Notes: generated from the letters alone by a model not told the origin. Numbered from the stretch's first letter, positions 9,210 to 17,905 are shown. The stretch is 64,000 nt of DNA from Lachnospiraceae bacterium (GCA_900759665.1 CAAEWE010000043.1:62001-126000), one strand, 5' to 3'. Numbers and translations are program-made.

Positions 9210-10044
9210 AAATATTGCACTGGGAAAAACAATGGAGATTTATGTTGACCGCGATGGTTATCGTTACCGTCTGGTCAGCAAGGTAGAAAAAACCGGAGTG
9301 AAAAAGATCTGCCTGACCGCGATTATGGCAGGAGGAAGAGCGTTTAAGTTCCGACCGGAGGATAAGATCCGTCTGGTCTATCGCAGTGACGATCAGATGT
9401 GGGAGTGGCTTAATGTAAAAGCAGGGCTTGCCATGCTGGACGATGAGCCGGTTCATTATTTTGAGATTGTAAATAAGGGGCAGTCCTTTAACCGGAGACA
9501 GGCATACCGGGTTACCGTTGATGCAGATGTGGAGATCACCTATTTTCTGATTCCGGGCAGCAGGCAGAGACTGTCCTATGCACCGTTAGTAAAAGAAGAG
9601 TATGAGGCGGTTGTGGATAGCAGTGGTGCGGAGCTGGAAAAGGATACGGATACGCGTTCCGGCAAGGTTTTTATTGAAAAACGGCTGCGGATGGTTCCAA
9701 TGAAGGAGGCAGAAGAAAAACGGATCCGCGGATTTGTTCACGATATCAGCGAAACCGGAATGGGGTTTTTCAGCAATGAGCAGTTGGAAGTGGAAAACAG
9801 TTTTCGTACAAGGATTCCATCGGATTACGGTCCTTTGCAGGTAAGATGCAGCATTGTCCGTGTGGATGATAAAGCAAAAGGAAACCGTAAGTATAAATAT
9901 TATTATGGATGTGTTTATGAAGAATCGGATCAAAAGCTGATCCGCTATATATTTGACATCCAGAGGAGACAGATCCAGAAGCAGCGTGACCGGAAGGAGT
10001 TTGAGGCTTCTGTGCGGGAGATCAGGAAAGAGCGGAACAGATAA
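9199..10044 (+). CDS. PilZ-domain protein, YcgR/DgrA-like
   Basis: Likely cyclic-di-GMP receptor. The protein has ~281 residues. The N-terminal YcgR-like domain (~1-95, start VLLENIALGKTMEIYV) is followed by the PilZ signature: arginine motif RRQAYR (~101) and, after an insert of about 70 residues, HDISETGMGFF (D-x-S-x-x-G). Flagellar brake proteins have this layout, but no flagellar genes are near, so the target is unknown. Start choice: AGGAGGT (9184-9190) is two bases from TTG 9193 but eight from GTG 9199, so GTG 9199 is preferred. It is in the rpe-thiN operon. Confidence 0.8.
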   Translation: MLLENIALGKTMEIYVDRDGYRYRLVSKVEKTGVKKICLTAIMAGGRAFKFRPEDKIRLVYRSDDQMWEWLNVKAGLAMLDDEPVHYFEIVNKGQSFNRRQAYRVTVDADVEITYFLIPGSRQRLSYAPLVKEEYEAVVDSSGAELEKDTDTRSGKVFIEKRLRMVPMKEAEEKRIRGFVHDISETGMGFFSNEQLEVENSFRTRIPSDYGPLQVRCSIVRVDDKAKGNRKYKYYYGCVYEESDQKLIRYIFDIQRRQIQKQRDRKEFEASVREIRKERNR

Positions 10045-10045
10045 A

Positions 10046-10720
10046 ATGTTAGGGAAAGTGTTATTGATCAGTGGTGGGAAAGCGGAAATGGATTTTATCA
10101 GAGAATATACGGCTTCTCTGAAATATGATACCGTGGTTTGTGCTGATTCAGGATTAGATACGGCATACCGTCTTGGTATGCCAGTTCATTATTTTATGGG
10201 AGATTTTGACAGTGTAACACCGCAGGTGTTAGAAGCGTATCGAGCTGGCAGAGCCGCCGGCTCGAAGCATTGTGAATGGGTGCGTTATCCCGCAGAGAAG
10301 GATTATGTGGATACACAGCTTGTGTTGGAATGGATATTAGAAAAAGGAGCATCCGAGATTACAATCCTTGGGGCAACCGGTGGACGAATGGATCATTTCC
10401 TTGCCAATGTCAATATGTTGATGATCCCGATGAAACAGGAAGTACCTGCTTATATAATCGATTCGAAAAACCGGATCCGTCTGATCCATGAGAAGCTGAC
10501 AATCGCACGAAAGGAATTATATGGCAAATACATTTCCCTACTGCCATTAACCAGCGAAGTGACAGGGGTTACACTGCGGGGACTGAAATATATCGTGGAA
10601 GATTTTACATTACGGGTAGGACTTCCGAGAGCCATCAGCAATGAAATGGATGAAGTCTCTGCGTGTGCAGAGATAGAAATGGATACCGGTGTACTTATTG
10701 TGGTGGAATCGAGAGATTAA
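10046..10720 (+). CDS. thiN: Thiamine pyrophosphokinase
   Basis: Transfers pyrophosphate from ATP to thiamine, giving thiamine diphosphate, the cofactor of the phosphoketolase and acetolactate synthase found elsewhere in this window. The protein has 224 residues. Catalytic-domain motifs are VVCADSGLDTA, MGDFDSV (acidic, metal-binding) and LGATGGRMDHFLAN. The C-terminal thiamine-binding domain includes SLLPLTSEVTGVTLRGLKY and VGLPRAISNE. ATG 10046 begins one base after the PilZ stop; the open frame upstream only overlaps that gene. The ribosome site is weak, which suggests translational coupling. Confidence 0.9.
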   Translation: MLGKVLLISGGKAEMDFIREYTASLKYDTVVCADSGLDTAYRLGMPVHYFMGDFDSVTPQVLEAYRAGRAAGSKHCEWVRYPAEKDYVDTQLVLEWILEKGASEITILGATGGRMDHFLANVNMLMIPMKQEVPAYIIDSKNRIRLIHEKLTIARKELYGKYISLLPLTSEVTGVTLRGLKYIVEDFTLRVGLPRAISNEMDEVSACAEIEMDTGVLIVVESRD

Positions 10721-10772
10721 TCAATGAAAAGGACATGTTTTTTGACGGAAATAACAAAAAAGGAGCAGAAAA

Positions 10773-12173
10773 ATGAAAAAGAAAAGTAATTTTAGTGGTC
10801 AGATCGGATTTGTTCTGGCAGCAGCAGGAAGTGCTGTAGGTGTGGGAAATCTGTGGCGTTTCCCATATCTGGTAGCGAGAGACGGTGGTGGATTATTTCT
10901 GATCATTTACCTGGTGCTTGTGCTTACCTTTGGTTTTACCCTGCTGACAACGGATATTTCCATTGGACGTAAGACGGGACAGAGTGCCATTAAGGCATAT
11001 GAGACCATGCGTCCCGGTTGGAACAAGCTGGGTTTTCTGACCTTTATGGTACCGGTGCTGATCATGACATATTATGCGGTCATCGGTGGCTGGATCCTGA
11101 AGTATTTTATTGTATTTCTCACCGGAGCATGTGGGGATGCAGCGAAGGATTCTTATTTTACCAGCTTTATTACCAATACCTCTTCGGTATGGTTTGGACT
11201 GATCTTTATGCTGGTAACGGCTTTGATCGTTTATAACGGTGTGGAGAGCGGCATTGAGCGATGCAGCAAGTTTATCATGCCGGTACTGCTTGTCATGGTA
11301 GTGGGGATTGCAATCTTCTCGCTGACATTGAAATCAAAGGGAGCGGACGGAGTGGTACGGACGGGACTTGATGGTCTGAAAGTATATATGATACCGGATG
11401 TGTCGGGTCTGACCGTTTCCAGGTTTCTGCAGGTGACACTGGACGCCATGAGCCAGCTGTTCTTTTCCCTGAGTGTGTCGATGGGGATTATGATCACCTA
11501 TGGCTCCTATGTTAAGAAGGATGTGGATCTGAATAAGTCTGTTGCCCAGATTGAGGTTGTGGACACAGCAGTTGCCTTTCTGGCGGGTGTTATGATCATA
11601 CCGGCAATCTACGTATTTTCCGGTATGAATGGTATGTCTGCAGGACCAAGCCTGATGTTTGTGGCACTTCCGAAGACATTTTATGCGATGGGTACCGCCG
11701 GGAGGGTGATCGGTCTGATCTTCTTCCTGCTGGCTGCGTTTGCGGCACTGACTTCCTGTATTTCCGTGCTGGAGTCGATTACGGCTAACTGTATGGAAAT
11801 CTTCCATACAGAGCGTAAGAAAACTACACTGGTGTTAGGTGTGATCTATCTGGGTGCAACCGCAGTGATCGCTCTGGGGTACAGCCTTTTTTATCTGGAG
11901 ATCCCGCTTCCGAATGGAACCACAGGACAGCTTTTAGACATCATGGATTATATCAGTAACAGTTTCCTGATGCCGTTTATCACGATCTTCTCTACGATCC
12001 TGGTGGGATGGCTGGTGAAGCCGGAGTGGGTGATTGAGGAGATGGAACATCCCAATGGTAAATTTTCCAGAAAGCGGCTTTATGTTGCGATGATCAAGTA
12101 TGTAATGCCGGTGATCATGGTGATCCTGTTCCTGCAGTCCACGGGACTTCTGGAAAGAATTCTTGGAAATTAA
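10773..12173 (+). CDS. Sodium-dependent transporter, NSS/SNF family
   Basis: Neurotransmitter:sodium symporter family (LeuT/MhsT type), importing amino acids or related amines with Na+. The protein has 466 residues and about 11-12 membrane helices. Helix 1 carries the family signature SAVGVGNLWRFPYL, which forms the substrate and Na1/Na2 sites. Helix 6 has the unwound region near LFFSLSVSMGIMITYGSY. The substrate cannot be told from sequence. AAAGGAGCAG precedes ATG 10773. The gap after thiN is about 50 bases, with no terminator seen, so it may be the last gene of that operon. Confidence 0.92.
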   Translation: MKKKSNFSGQIGFVLAAAGSAVGVGNLWRFPYLVARDGGGLFLIIYLVLVLTFGFTLLTTDISIGRKTGQSAIKAYETMRPGWNKLGFLTFMVPVLIMTYYAVIGGWILKYFIVFLTGACGDAAKDSYFTSFITNTSSVWFGLIFMLVTALIVYNGVESGIERCSKFIMPVLLVMVVGIAIFSLTLKSKGADGVVRTGLDGLKVYMIPDVSGLTVSRFLQVTLDAMSQLFFSLSVSMGIMITYGSYVKKDVDLNKSVAQIEVVDTAVAFLAGVMIIPAIYVFSGMNGMSAGPSLMFVALPKTFYAMGTAGRVIGLIFFLLAAFAALTSCISVLESITANCMEIFHTERKKTTLVLGVIYLGATAVIALGYSLFYLEIPLPNGTTGQLLDIMDYISNSFLMPFITIFSTILVGWLVKPEWVIEEMEHPNGKFSRKRLYVAMIKYVMPVIMVILFLQSTGLLERILGN

Positions 12174-12176
12174 CAC

Positions 12177-12204
12177 TTGACAAGTACCTCGTATGTGTTA
12201 TACT
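12177..12204 (+). promoter_or_regulatory. Strong promoter downstream of the NSS transporter
   Basis: TTGACA (12177-12182), 16 bases, TATACT (12199-12204). It begins only four bases after the transporter stop. A terminator hairpin follows ~25 bases after the expected start, so most transcripts would be only ~55-60 nt. Confidence 0.6.
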
Positions 12205-12230
12205 TCATACATAATTACATAGTTAAATTA

Positions 12231-12270
12231 AGTACGCAAAGATGTGTCCGCTTCTTTGCGTACTTTTTTT
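12231..12270 (+). terminator. Intrinsic terminator
   Basis: Perfect 11-bp stem AGTACGCAAAG (12231-12241) with CTTTGCGTACT (12254-12264), then seven T residues. It ends the transporter transcript or attenuates the promoter at 12177. Confidence 0.85.
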
Positions 12271-12277
12271 ATATATC

Positions 12278-12306
12278 GGAAAATGCTCGTAACGTAGTGT
12301 TTTGCC
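12278..12306 (+). repeat. Dispersed repeat, copy A (short form)
   Basis: GGAAAATGCTCGTAACGTAG and following bases match copies at 48301 and 56491 in their first ~20 bases (TGCTCGTAACGTAGTG against TGCCTGTAACGTAGTG and TGCTCGAAACGTGGTG). The GAATTGC/GCAATTC hairpin present in the other two copies is missing here. Confidence 0.5.
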
Positions 12307-12343
12307 ATTTTTATTATTATGGATTTTTGGGAGGTGGCAGCCA

Positions 12344-12370
12344 ATGAAAAATTTTGAAACAAATCCATGA
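12344..12370 (+). CDS. Possible 8-residue leader peptide or truncated gene start
   Basis: ATG 12344 has a good ribosome site (GGGAGGTGG) and encodes MKNFETNP before TGA. The stop overlaps the next ATG (ATGA at 12367). It could be a leader that couples translation of the HTH protein. It could equally be the true start of a larger gene whose middle was deleted; the neighbouring debris favours the second reading. Confidence 0.3.
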   Translation: MKNFETNP

Positions 12371-12573
12371 CGGAGGCGGTCAGAAAGTATAACCTGACGA
12401 AGCGGGAGCAGACGATCCTGGGGCTTTTGCTGCAGGGAATGGAGAATGCACAGATCTGTGACCAGTTATCTATCACGGTGAATACTCTGAAGAAGCACAT
12501 TTTAAATATTTACCGCAAATTAGGTATCCGCAACAGGGTACAAATGTTTAAATTAGTGAAGGAACAGGAGTAG
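12367..12573 (+). pseudogene. LuxR/GerE-type HTH fragment or stand-alone mini-regulator
   Basis: Encodes 68 residues that are almost entirely a LuxR-type helix-turn-helix: LTKREQTILGLLLQGMENAQ, then LSITVNTLKKHILNIYRKLG. The DNA-binding domain looks intact. No sensor or receiver domain precedes it, and the frame is closed by a TGA at 12355. GerE (74 residues) shows that stand-alone LuxR domains can work, so function is possible. However, there is no good ribosome site of its own, and the next two genes are clearly broken, so I favour the C-terminal remnant of a larger membrane LuxR protein. Confidence 0.55.
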
Positions 12574-12615
12574 ATGATTACCTGAAAGAAGTAGAAAAAT
12601 AGGGGAAATGTGACA

Positions 12616-12644
12616 TTGAAGGGTTGGTTTTATTGTAGTATATT
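12616..12644 (+). promoter_or_regulatory. Promoter of the degraded ABC transporter gene
   Basis: TTGAAG (12616-12621), 17 bases, TATATT (12639-12644). It is apparently intact, 22 bases before the ABC ATPase fragment. Confidence 0.5.
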
Positions 12645-12665
12645 ATTCGCAAACAAAGGGGCTGT

Positions 12666-12890
12666 TTGAATTTCGAATGGCCTCTTTTTGATATTAAGGA
12701 CGTCAATAAAATATATGGAACGAATCATGTGGTGAAGGATCTCAACCTGCAGGTGGAGGAAGGAGAGTTTTTAACACTTCTCGGTTCCTCCGGATGTGGA
12801 AAGACGACAACCCTTCGAATGATCGCGGGTTTTGAGGAGCCGATGACAGGTTCCATACGAGTGGAGGGGGAAGGTACTTCTTCTGGATGA
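12666..12890 (+). pseudogene. PotA-like ABC transporter ATPase, 5' fragment
   Basis: About 67 residues match the start of spermidine/putrescine-type (PotA) ATPases: DIKDVNKIYGTNHVVKDLNL, then Walker A GSSGCGKTTTLRMIAGFEEP. The match stops after MTGSIRVEGE, where a deletion and frameshift lead to a TGA at 12888. The Q-loop and LSGGQ signature are gone, so it cannot be a working ATPase. The first codon is a TTG with no clear ribosome site. Confidence 0.85.
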
Positions 12891-13236
12891 GCCGTTAGGT
12901 GCGCTGGATTTAAAGCTTCGTAAGCAGATGCAGCTAGAGTTAAAGCGGCTGCAGAAAAAGCTGAACATTGATATGGCAAATGATACCATTTATGGCCTGG
13001 CGGGTGCGGTATTTACCTCAGATATTACCAGAGCCCACCGTGTGATCAATGAGATCCGTGCCGGAATCACATGGATCAACTGCTACAATCCAACCTTCAA
13101 TGAGGCACCTTGGGGCGGCTATAAGATGAGTGGTATCGGCAGGGAGCTTGGTGTCCATGGCATGGAGGAGTATCAGGAGGTAAAGCAGATCAATATCAAT
13201 CTGACACTGGGAATCGTCGGATGGTATGAGCATTAA
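12874..13236 (+). pseudogene. In-frame scar: PotA middle fused to aldehyde dehydrogenase C-terminus
   Basis: In the frame one base off the previous fragment, VLLLDEPLGALDLKLRKQMQ (Walker B and D-loop of the same PotA-type ATPase) continues to LQKKLNI. At ~12973 it switches abruptly to MANDTIYGLAGAVFTSDI, the C-terminal part of a betaine/aminobutyraldehyde-type aldehyde dehydrogenase. That part runs through WINCYNPTFNEAPWGGYKMS and GIGRELG to the stop. The catalytic Cys/Glu region is absent. There is no start codon at the head of the fragment. At least two deletions joined a polyamine-type ABC operon and a dehydrogenase gene. Confidence 0.85.
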
Positions 13237-13272
13237 GGATAACAAATGAGAAAACTTTAGCAAATATGCCAT

Positions 13273-13322
13273 AAAAAAGCGTTTCAAAGCGTGAAAGTTC
13301 TACGTTTTGAGATGCCTTTTTT
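13273..13322 (+). terminator. Bidirectional-looking intrinsic terminator
   Basis: Stem GCGTTTCAAAGCGT (13279-13292) pairs with ACGTTTTGAGATGC (13302-13315), 14 bp including three G-U pairs. It is preceded by six A and followed by six T residues. It closes the degraded region before xfp. Confidence 0.8.
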
Positions 13323-13391
13323 CCTTGTAATCACAGGCGAAATATGGTAAACTAGCGGACGGAAAAAACAAATGATTTAGGGAGGTAACAA

Positions 13392-15779
13392 ATGTCAGAA
13401 AATACTTGTCTTGAGAAACAGCCATTATCTCAGGAGATGCTGGACAAGATCGATGCATATTGGCGTGCTGCCAATTATCTGTCTGCCGGACAGCTTTATC
13501 TGTTAGATAATCCGCTGATGAAAGAGCCATTAACCATGGATCATATTAAAAAGAAAATCGTAGGTCACTGGGGAACCGTACCTGGACAGAACTTCGTATA
13601 TGTACATTGTAACCGTGTTATCAAGCGTTACGATCTCGATATGATCCTTTTATCCGGTCCGGGACATGGCGGAAACTTTATGATCGCCAACACATATCTA
13701 GAGGGATCTTACAGTGAGATCTATCCAAATATCAGCGAGGACGAAGAGGGTATGAAGAAGATGTTCAAGCAGTTCTCATTCCCTTGTGGTGTGCCTAGCC
13801 ACTGTGCACCGGAGACACCGGGATCCATCAACGAGGGTGGTGAGCTTGGTTATTCCATCGCCCATGCATTTGGTGCTGTATTTGATAACCCGGATCTCAT
13901 TGCCACAGTAATCGTTGGTGATGGTGAGGCTGAGACAGGTCCTCTGGCTACCTCTTGGCAGTCTAATAAATTCCTGAATCCGATCACAGACGGTGCTGTT
14001 CTGCCTGTTCTGAACCTGAACGGATACAAGATCAGTAACCCGACAATCTTCTCCCGTATCTCTCATGAGGAGATCGAGAGCTATTTCGTAGGCTGCGGCT
14101 GGGAGCCGATCTTTGTTGAGGGCGATGATCCAATGACAATGCATAAGCTTATGGCTGAGGCTATGGATCAGGCTGTTGAGAAGATCAAGGCGATCCAGGA
14201 GAATGCACGTAAGAACAATGATCCGGAGCGTCCAAAGTGGCCAATGATCGTTCTTCGTACACCAAAGGGATGGACAGGTCCTAAGGTTGTAGACGGACAG
14301 CAGATCGAGGGATCTTTCCGTGCACATCAGGTACCGATCACCATGGAGAAGCCGGAAGAGCATCTGCCACTTCTGAAGGCATGGCTGGAGAGTTATCATC
14401 CGGAGGAGCTTTTCGATGAGAAAGGTACTCTGATCCCTGAGCTGGCTGAGCTGGCACCAAAGGGAGATGCAAGAATGGGTGCGAACCCACATGCAAACGG
14501 TGGTCTTCTGATGAAGGATTTAAGACTTCCAGACTTCCGTGAGTATGGCATCGAGGTAGATCCTGGTAAGACAAAGGCACAGGATATGATCGAGCTTGGT
14601 GGATATATCCGCGATATCTTCGTATTAAATAAAGAGAATCAGAACTTCCGTATCTTTGGACCGGATGAGAGTATGTCAAACCGTCTGTACAAGGTATTTG
14701 AGGCAGAGAACAGAGACTGGAATGCAGAGCTTCTTGACTCGGATGACTGTCTGGCAAGAAACGGACGTATTATGGATGGTATGCTCAGTGAGCATATGTG
14801 TGAGGGATGGCTGGAAGGTTATCTGCTGACAGGACGCCACGGTTTCTTCGCAAGCTACGAGGCATTTATCCGTGTTGTAGATTCCATGGCTGCACAGCAC
14901 GCAAAATGGCTGAAGGTCTGCAACCAGCTTACATGGAGACGCCCGATCGCTTCTCTGAACTTCATCCTGACATCTAATGTATGGCAGCAGGATCATAACG
15001 GATTTACACATCAGGATCCGGGATTCCTTGATCATATTGCCAACAAAAAAGCAGACGTTGTTCGTATGTATCTGCCACCGGATACCAACTGTCTGTTATC
15101 ATGCTTCGATCACTGCGTAAAGAGTAAGAATTATGTCAATGCGATCGTTGCATCCAAGCATCCAAGCTATCAGTGGCTCAATATGGAGCAGGCTGTTAAG
15201 CATTGTACCCAGGGTGTAGGTATCTGGGAGTGGGCTAGTAACGATGAGGGCCAGGAGCCGGATCTCGTTATGGCATGCTGCGGTGATACACCGACACTGG
15301 AGACAATGGCTGCCGTTACCATCCTTCGTGATGAGCTTCCGGAGCTGAAGATCCGCGTGGTAAACGTAGTCGATCTGTTCAAGCTGGAGTCTAATCATAA
15401 GCATCCTCATGGACTGAGTGACAGCGAGTACAATGCAATCTTCACAACAGATAAGCCAGTGATCTTTGCATTCCATGGTTATCCAACACTGATCCACGAG
15501 CTGACCTATCGCCGTGACAACCAGAACATATCTGTTCATGGTTATCAGGAGGAAGGTACCATTACAACTCCATTTGATATGAGAGTTCAGAACGAGATTG
15601 ACCGTTTCAATCTCGTAAAGGATGCGATCATGCATCTGCCACAGCTTGCAAACCGTGGTTCTTACCTGATCCAGAAGATGAACGACAAGCTTGTAGAGCA
15701 CAAGCAGTACATCGCTGAGTACGGTCAGGATCTGGAAGAGGTTCGCGACTGGGAGTGGCATACACCGGACAATAAATAA
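13392..15779 (+). CDS. xfp: Xylulose-5-phosphate/fructose-6-phosphate phosphoketolase
   Basis: This thiamine diphosphate enzyme cleaves xylulose 5-phosphate (and often fructose 6-phosphate) with phosphate to acetyl phosphate plus glyceraldehyde 3-phosphate (or erythrose 4-phosphate). At 795 residues it has the family length. Signatures: LLSGPGHGG (~70), PSHCAPETPGSINEGGELGY (~135-155) and GDGEAETGPLATSWQSNKFL (ThDP-binding, ~175-195). GGGAGG precedes ATG 13392. It stands alone between two terminators. Its codon use is visibly more biased (frequent CGT, CTG, GAG, ATC), consistent with high expression. It gives acetyl phosphate, and hence acetate and ATP, from pentoses. Confidence 0.96.
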   Translation: MSENTCLEKQPLSQEMLDKIDAYWRAANYLSAGQLYLLDNPLMKEPLTMDHIKKKIVGHWGTVPGQNFVYVHCNRVIKRYDLDMILLSGPGHGGNFMIANTYLEGSYSEIYPNISEDEEGMKKMFKQFSFPCGVPSHCAPETPGSINEGGELGYSIAHAFGAVFDNPDLIATVIVGDGEAETGPLATSWQSNKFLNPITDGAVLPVLNLNGYKISNPTIFSRISHEEIESYFVGCGWEPIFVEGDDPMTMHKLMAEAMDQAVEKIKAIQENARKNNDPERPKWPMIVLRTPKGWTGPKVVDGQQIEGSFRAHQVPITMEKPEEHLPLLKAWLESYHPEELFDEKGTLIPELAELAPKGDARMGANPHANGGLLMKDLRLPDFREYGIEVDPGKTKAQDMIELGGYIRDIFVLNKENQNFRIFGPDESMSNRLYKVFEAENRDWNAELLDSDDCLARNGRIMDGMLSEHMCEGWLEGYLLTGRHGFFASYEAFIRVVDSMAAQHAKWLKVCNQLTWRRPIASLNFILTSNVWQQDHNGFTHQDPGFLDHIANKKADVVRMYLPPDTNCLLSCFDHCVKSKNYVNAIVASKHPSYQWLNMEQAVKHCTQGVGIWEWASNDEGQEPDLVMACCGDTPTLETMAAVTILRDELPELKIRVVNVVDLFKLESNHKHPHGLSDSEYNAIFTTDKPVIFAFHGYPTLIHELTYRRDNQNISVHGYQEEGTITTPFDMRVQNEIDRFNLVKDAIMHLPQLANRGSYLIQKMNDKLVEHKQYIAEYGQDLEEVRDWEWHTPDNK

Positions 15780-15807
15780 TGAAATATAGATTTCGGTAAT
15801 CAAAATG

Positions 15808-15844
15808 AACCGGCTTCATGCATTTACATGGAGCCGGTTTTTTA
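15808..15844 (+). terminator. Terminator of xfp
   Basis: AACCGGCT-T-CATG (15808-15820) pairs with CATG-G-AGCCGGTT (ending 15839), followed by TTTTTT. Confidence 0.9.
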
Positions 15845-15863
15845 CAAGCATTTTTCGATACAA

Positions 15864-15900
15864 TGAAAAATGGGTGCCCCGGATTTGGGACACCCATTTC
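15864..15900 (-). terminator. Terminator of pckA
   Basis: AAATGGGTG-CCCC and GGGACACCCATTT form a long stem (15868-15899). On the minus strand it is followed by a T run, so it ends the convergent pckA transcript. Confidence 0.85.
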
Positions 15901-15939
15901 TTGATACTTTATAAAAACTACCGTATGTCAGCGGAGGGA

Positions 15940-17544
15940 TTACAGCTGAGGACCTGCAGCAACAAGTGCCTTACCTGCCTCATTACCCTCATACTTAGCG
16001 AAGTTCTTGATGAATCTCTCAGAAAGATCCTTAGCCTTTGTCTCCCACTCAGAAGCATCAGCATAAGTATCACGAGGATCAAGAATTCCTGTATCAACAC
16101 CGTTGAGCTCTGTAGGAACCTCGAAGTTGAAGTAAGGGATCTTCTTGGTAGGAGCGTTTACGATATCGCCATTCAGGATTGCATCGATGATTCCACGGGT
16201 ATCCTTGATGGAGATACGCTTACCGGTTCCGTTCCATCCTGTGTTAACCAGGTATGCCTTAGCACCGTTTGCTTCCATCTTCTTAACAAGCTCCTCTGCA
16301 TACTTTGTAGGATGCAGCTCCAGGAATGCCTGACCGAAGCAGGCAGAGAAGGTAGGAGTTGGCTCTGTGATTCCACGCTCTGTACCTGCAAGCTTTGCTG
16401 TAAATCCAGACAGGAAGTAGTACTGTGTCTGCTCCGGAGTCAGGATAGATACTGGAGGAAGTACGCCGAATGCATCTGCAGAAAGGAAGATTACGTTCTT
16501 TGCTGCTGGTGCAGAAGAGATAGGACGTACGATATTCTTGATATGATCAATTGGATAAGAAACACGGGTATTCTCTGTTACGCTCTTATCTGCGAAATCA
16601 ATCTTTCCATCGTCTGCAACAGTTACGTTCTCAAGGAGAGCGTTACGCTTGATCGCATTGTAGATATCAGGCTCAGACTCGATATCGAGGTCGATAACCT
16701 TAGCGTAGCATCCACCCTCGAAGTTGAATACACCGTTGTCATCCCAGCCGTGCTCGTCATCACCAATCAGGAGACGCTTAGGATCAGTGGAAAGTGTTGT
16801 CTTACCTGTACCGGAAAGACCGAAGAAGATTGCTGTGTTCTTTCCGTCAAGGTCTGTGTTTGCGGAGCAGTGCATAGAAGCCATGCCCTTCAGTGGAAGG
16901 AAGTAGTTCATCATAGAGAACATACCTTTCTTCATCTCGCCGCCGTACCATGTATTTACGATAACCTGCTCTTTGCTGGTGATGTTGAACATAACAGCTG
17001 TCTCAGAGTTAAGACCTAACTCCTTGTAGTTTGCTACCTTAGCCTTAGAAGCATTGTAAACAACGAAATCAGGCTCAAAGTTCTCAAGCTCCTCAGCGGT
17101 TGGCTTGATGAACATGTTTGTTACAAAGTGTGCCTGCCAAGCTACTTCTACGATGAAACGGATTGCCATACGGGTATCCTTGTTTGCACCACAGAAAGCA
17201 TCAACAACATACAGCTTCTTGTTGGAAAGCTCCTTGAGAGCCAGCTCTTTTACGGATTTCCAAGCTTCCTGGGTAGCAGGATGGTTATCATTCTTGTACT
17301 CATCAGAAGTCCACCATACAGTGTCCTTAGAATTCTCATCCATAACGATGAATTTGTCTTTTGGAGAACGACCGGTGTAGATACCTGTCATAACGTTCAC
17401 TGCACCAAGCTCGCTAACCTGGCCTTTTTCATAGCCTGTCAGCTCCGGCTTTGTCTCTTCTTCGAAAAGTACCTCATAAGAAGGGTTGTAAACAATCTCA
17501 GTAGTTCCGGTAATGCCATACTTGCTTAAATCAATTTGTGCCAT
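15940..17544 (-). CDS. pckA: Phosphoenolpyruvate carboxykinase (ATP)
   Basis: Reversibly interconverts oxaloacetate + ATP and PEP + CO2 + ADP. In gut anaerobes it often runs in the carboxylating direction. The protein has 534 residues. Signatures: ITGTTEIVYNPSYEVLF (start), GRSPKDKFIV (~62), FGLSGTGKTTLS (kinase-1a P-loop, ~245) and LIGDDEHGWDDNGVFNFEGG (metal-binding kinase-2 region). The start is ATG at 17544 with AAAGAGG upstream; the frame continues 105 codons further without family similarity and those are probably untranslated. Codon use is highly biased as in xfp, so it is probably well expressed. It is convergent with xfp. Confidence 0.96.
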   Translation of the reverse strand: MAQIDLSKYGITGTTEIVYNPSYEVLFEEETKPELTGYEKGQVSELGAVNVMTGIYTGRSPKDKFIVMDENSKDTVWWTSDEYKNDNHPATQEAWKSVKELALKELSNKKLYVVDAFCGANKDTRMAIRFIVEVAWQAHFVTNMFIKPTAEELENFEPDFVVYNASKAKVANYKELGLNSETAVMFNITSKEQVIVNTWYGGEMKKGMFSMMNYFLPLKGMASMHCSANTDLDGKNTAIFFGLSGTGKTTLSTDPKRLLIGDDEHGWDDNGVFNFEGGCYAKVIDLDIESEPDIYNAIKRNALLENVTVADDGKIDFADKSVTENTRVSYPIDHIKNIVRPISSAPAAKNVIFLSADAFGVLPPVSILTPEQTQYYFLSGFTAKLAGTERGITEPTPTFSACFGQAFLELHPTKYAEELVKKMEANGAKAYLVNTGWNGTGKRISIKDTRGIIDAILNGDIVNAPTKKIPYFNFEVPTELNGVDTGILDPRDTYADASEWETKAKDLSERFIKNFAKYEGNEAGKALVAAGPQL

Positions 17545-17905
17545 GTTTCTTAACCTCTTTTCTTTAAATTTGTACGGATTAACCATTTCCGGCAGGAGCG
17601 GAACACCTCTGTGGATACAGATTTTCTGCAATAGCGGAAATGATGAAACTGTTTTGGAAAGTGACCTGTTTAAGCCACTCTTTTTCAGAATACCATATAA
17701 ATTTACGAAAATCAATACGCTTTTCCGGCAAATTTGCAGTAAATCTCCCTGTAATCTGATAGGAATTTTCAGAAACGGCAATTCCGGGAACGGACAGGAT
17801 ATTTTTGCGGGAAAGCGGGTAAAATCTTTTTGTATTGATGTAGATAAAGTGACCGGCAAAGGATATGTGCCGGACGACGGGATATCGAAAGGAGGCAGAT
17901 CGTAA
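17545..17905. other. 361-base divergent intergenic region pckA / corA
   Basis: No gene is seen here. It holds the pckA promoter (minus strand, 17687-17715) and a pckA leader of about 135 bases, in which CATTTCCG and CGGAAATG can pair at long range. A short CCGGCA/TGCCGG hairpin (~17853-17873) lies before the corA ribosome site AAAGGAGG. I find no convincing promoter for corA. Confidence 0.5.
17687..17715 (-). promoter_or_regulatory. pckA promoter
   Basis: On the minus strand TTGATT (17715-17710), 17 bases, TATTCT (17692-17687). It gives an untranslated leader of about 135 bases before the pckA ATG. Confidence 0.55.

Noticed and set aside
15099..15803. 234-codon minus-strand frame
   Set aside because: Antisense to the highly codon-biased xfp gene; no family motif.
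15805..17019. 404-codon plus-strand frame opposite pckA
   Set aside because: Begins in the xfp terminator region and runs antisense to pckA; Cys/Leu-rich shadow.
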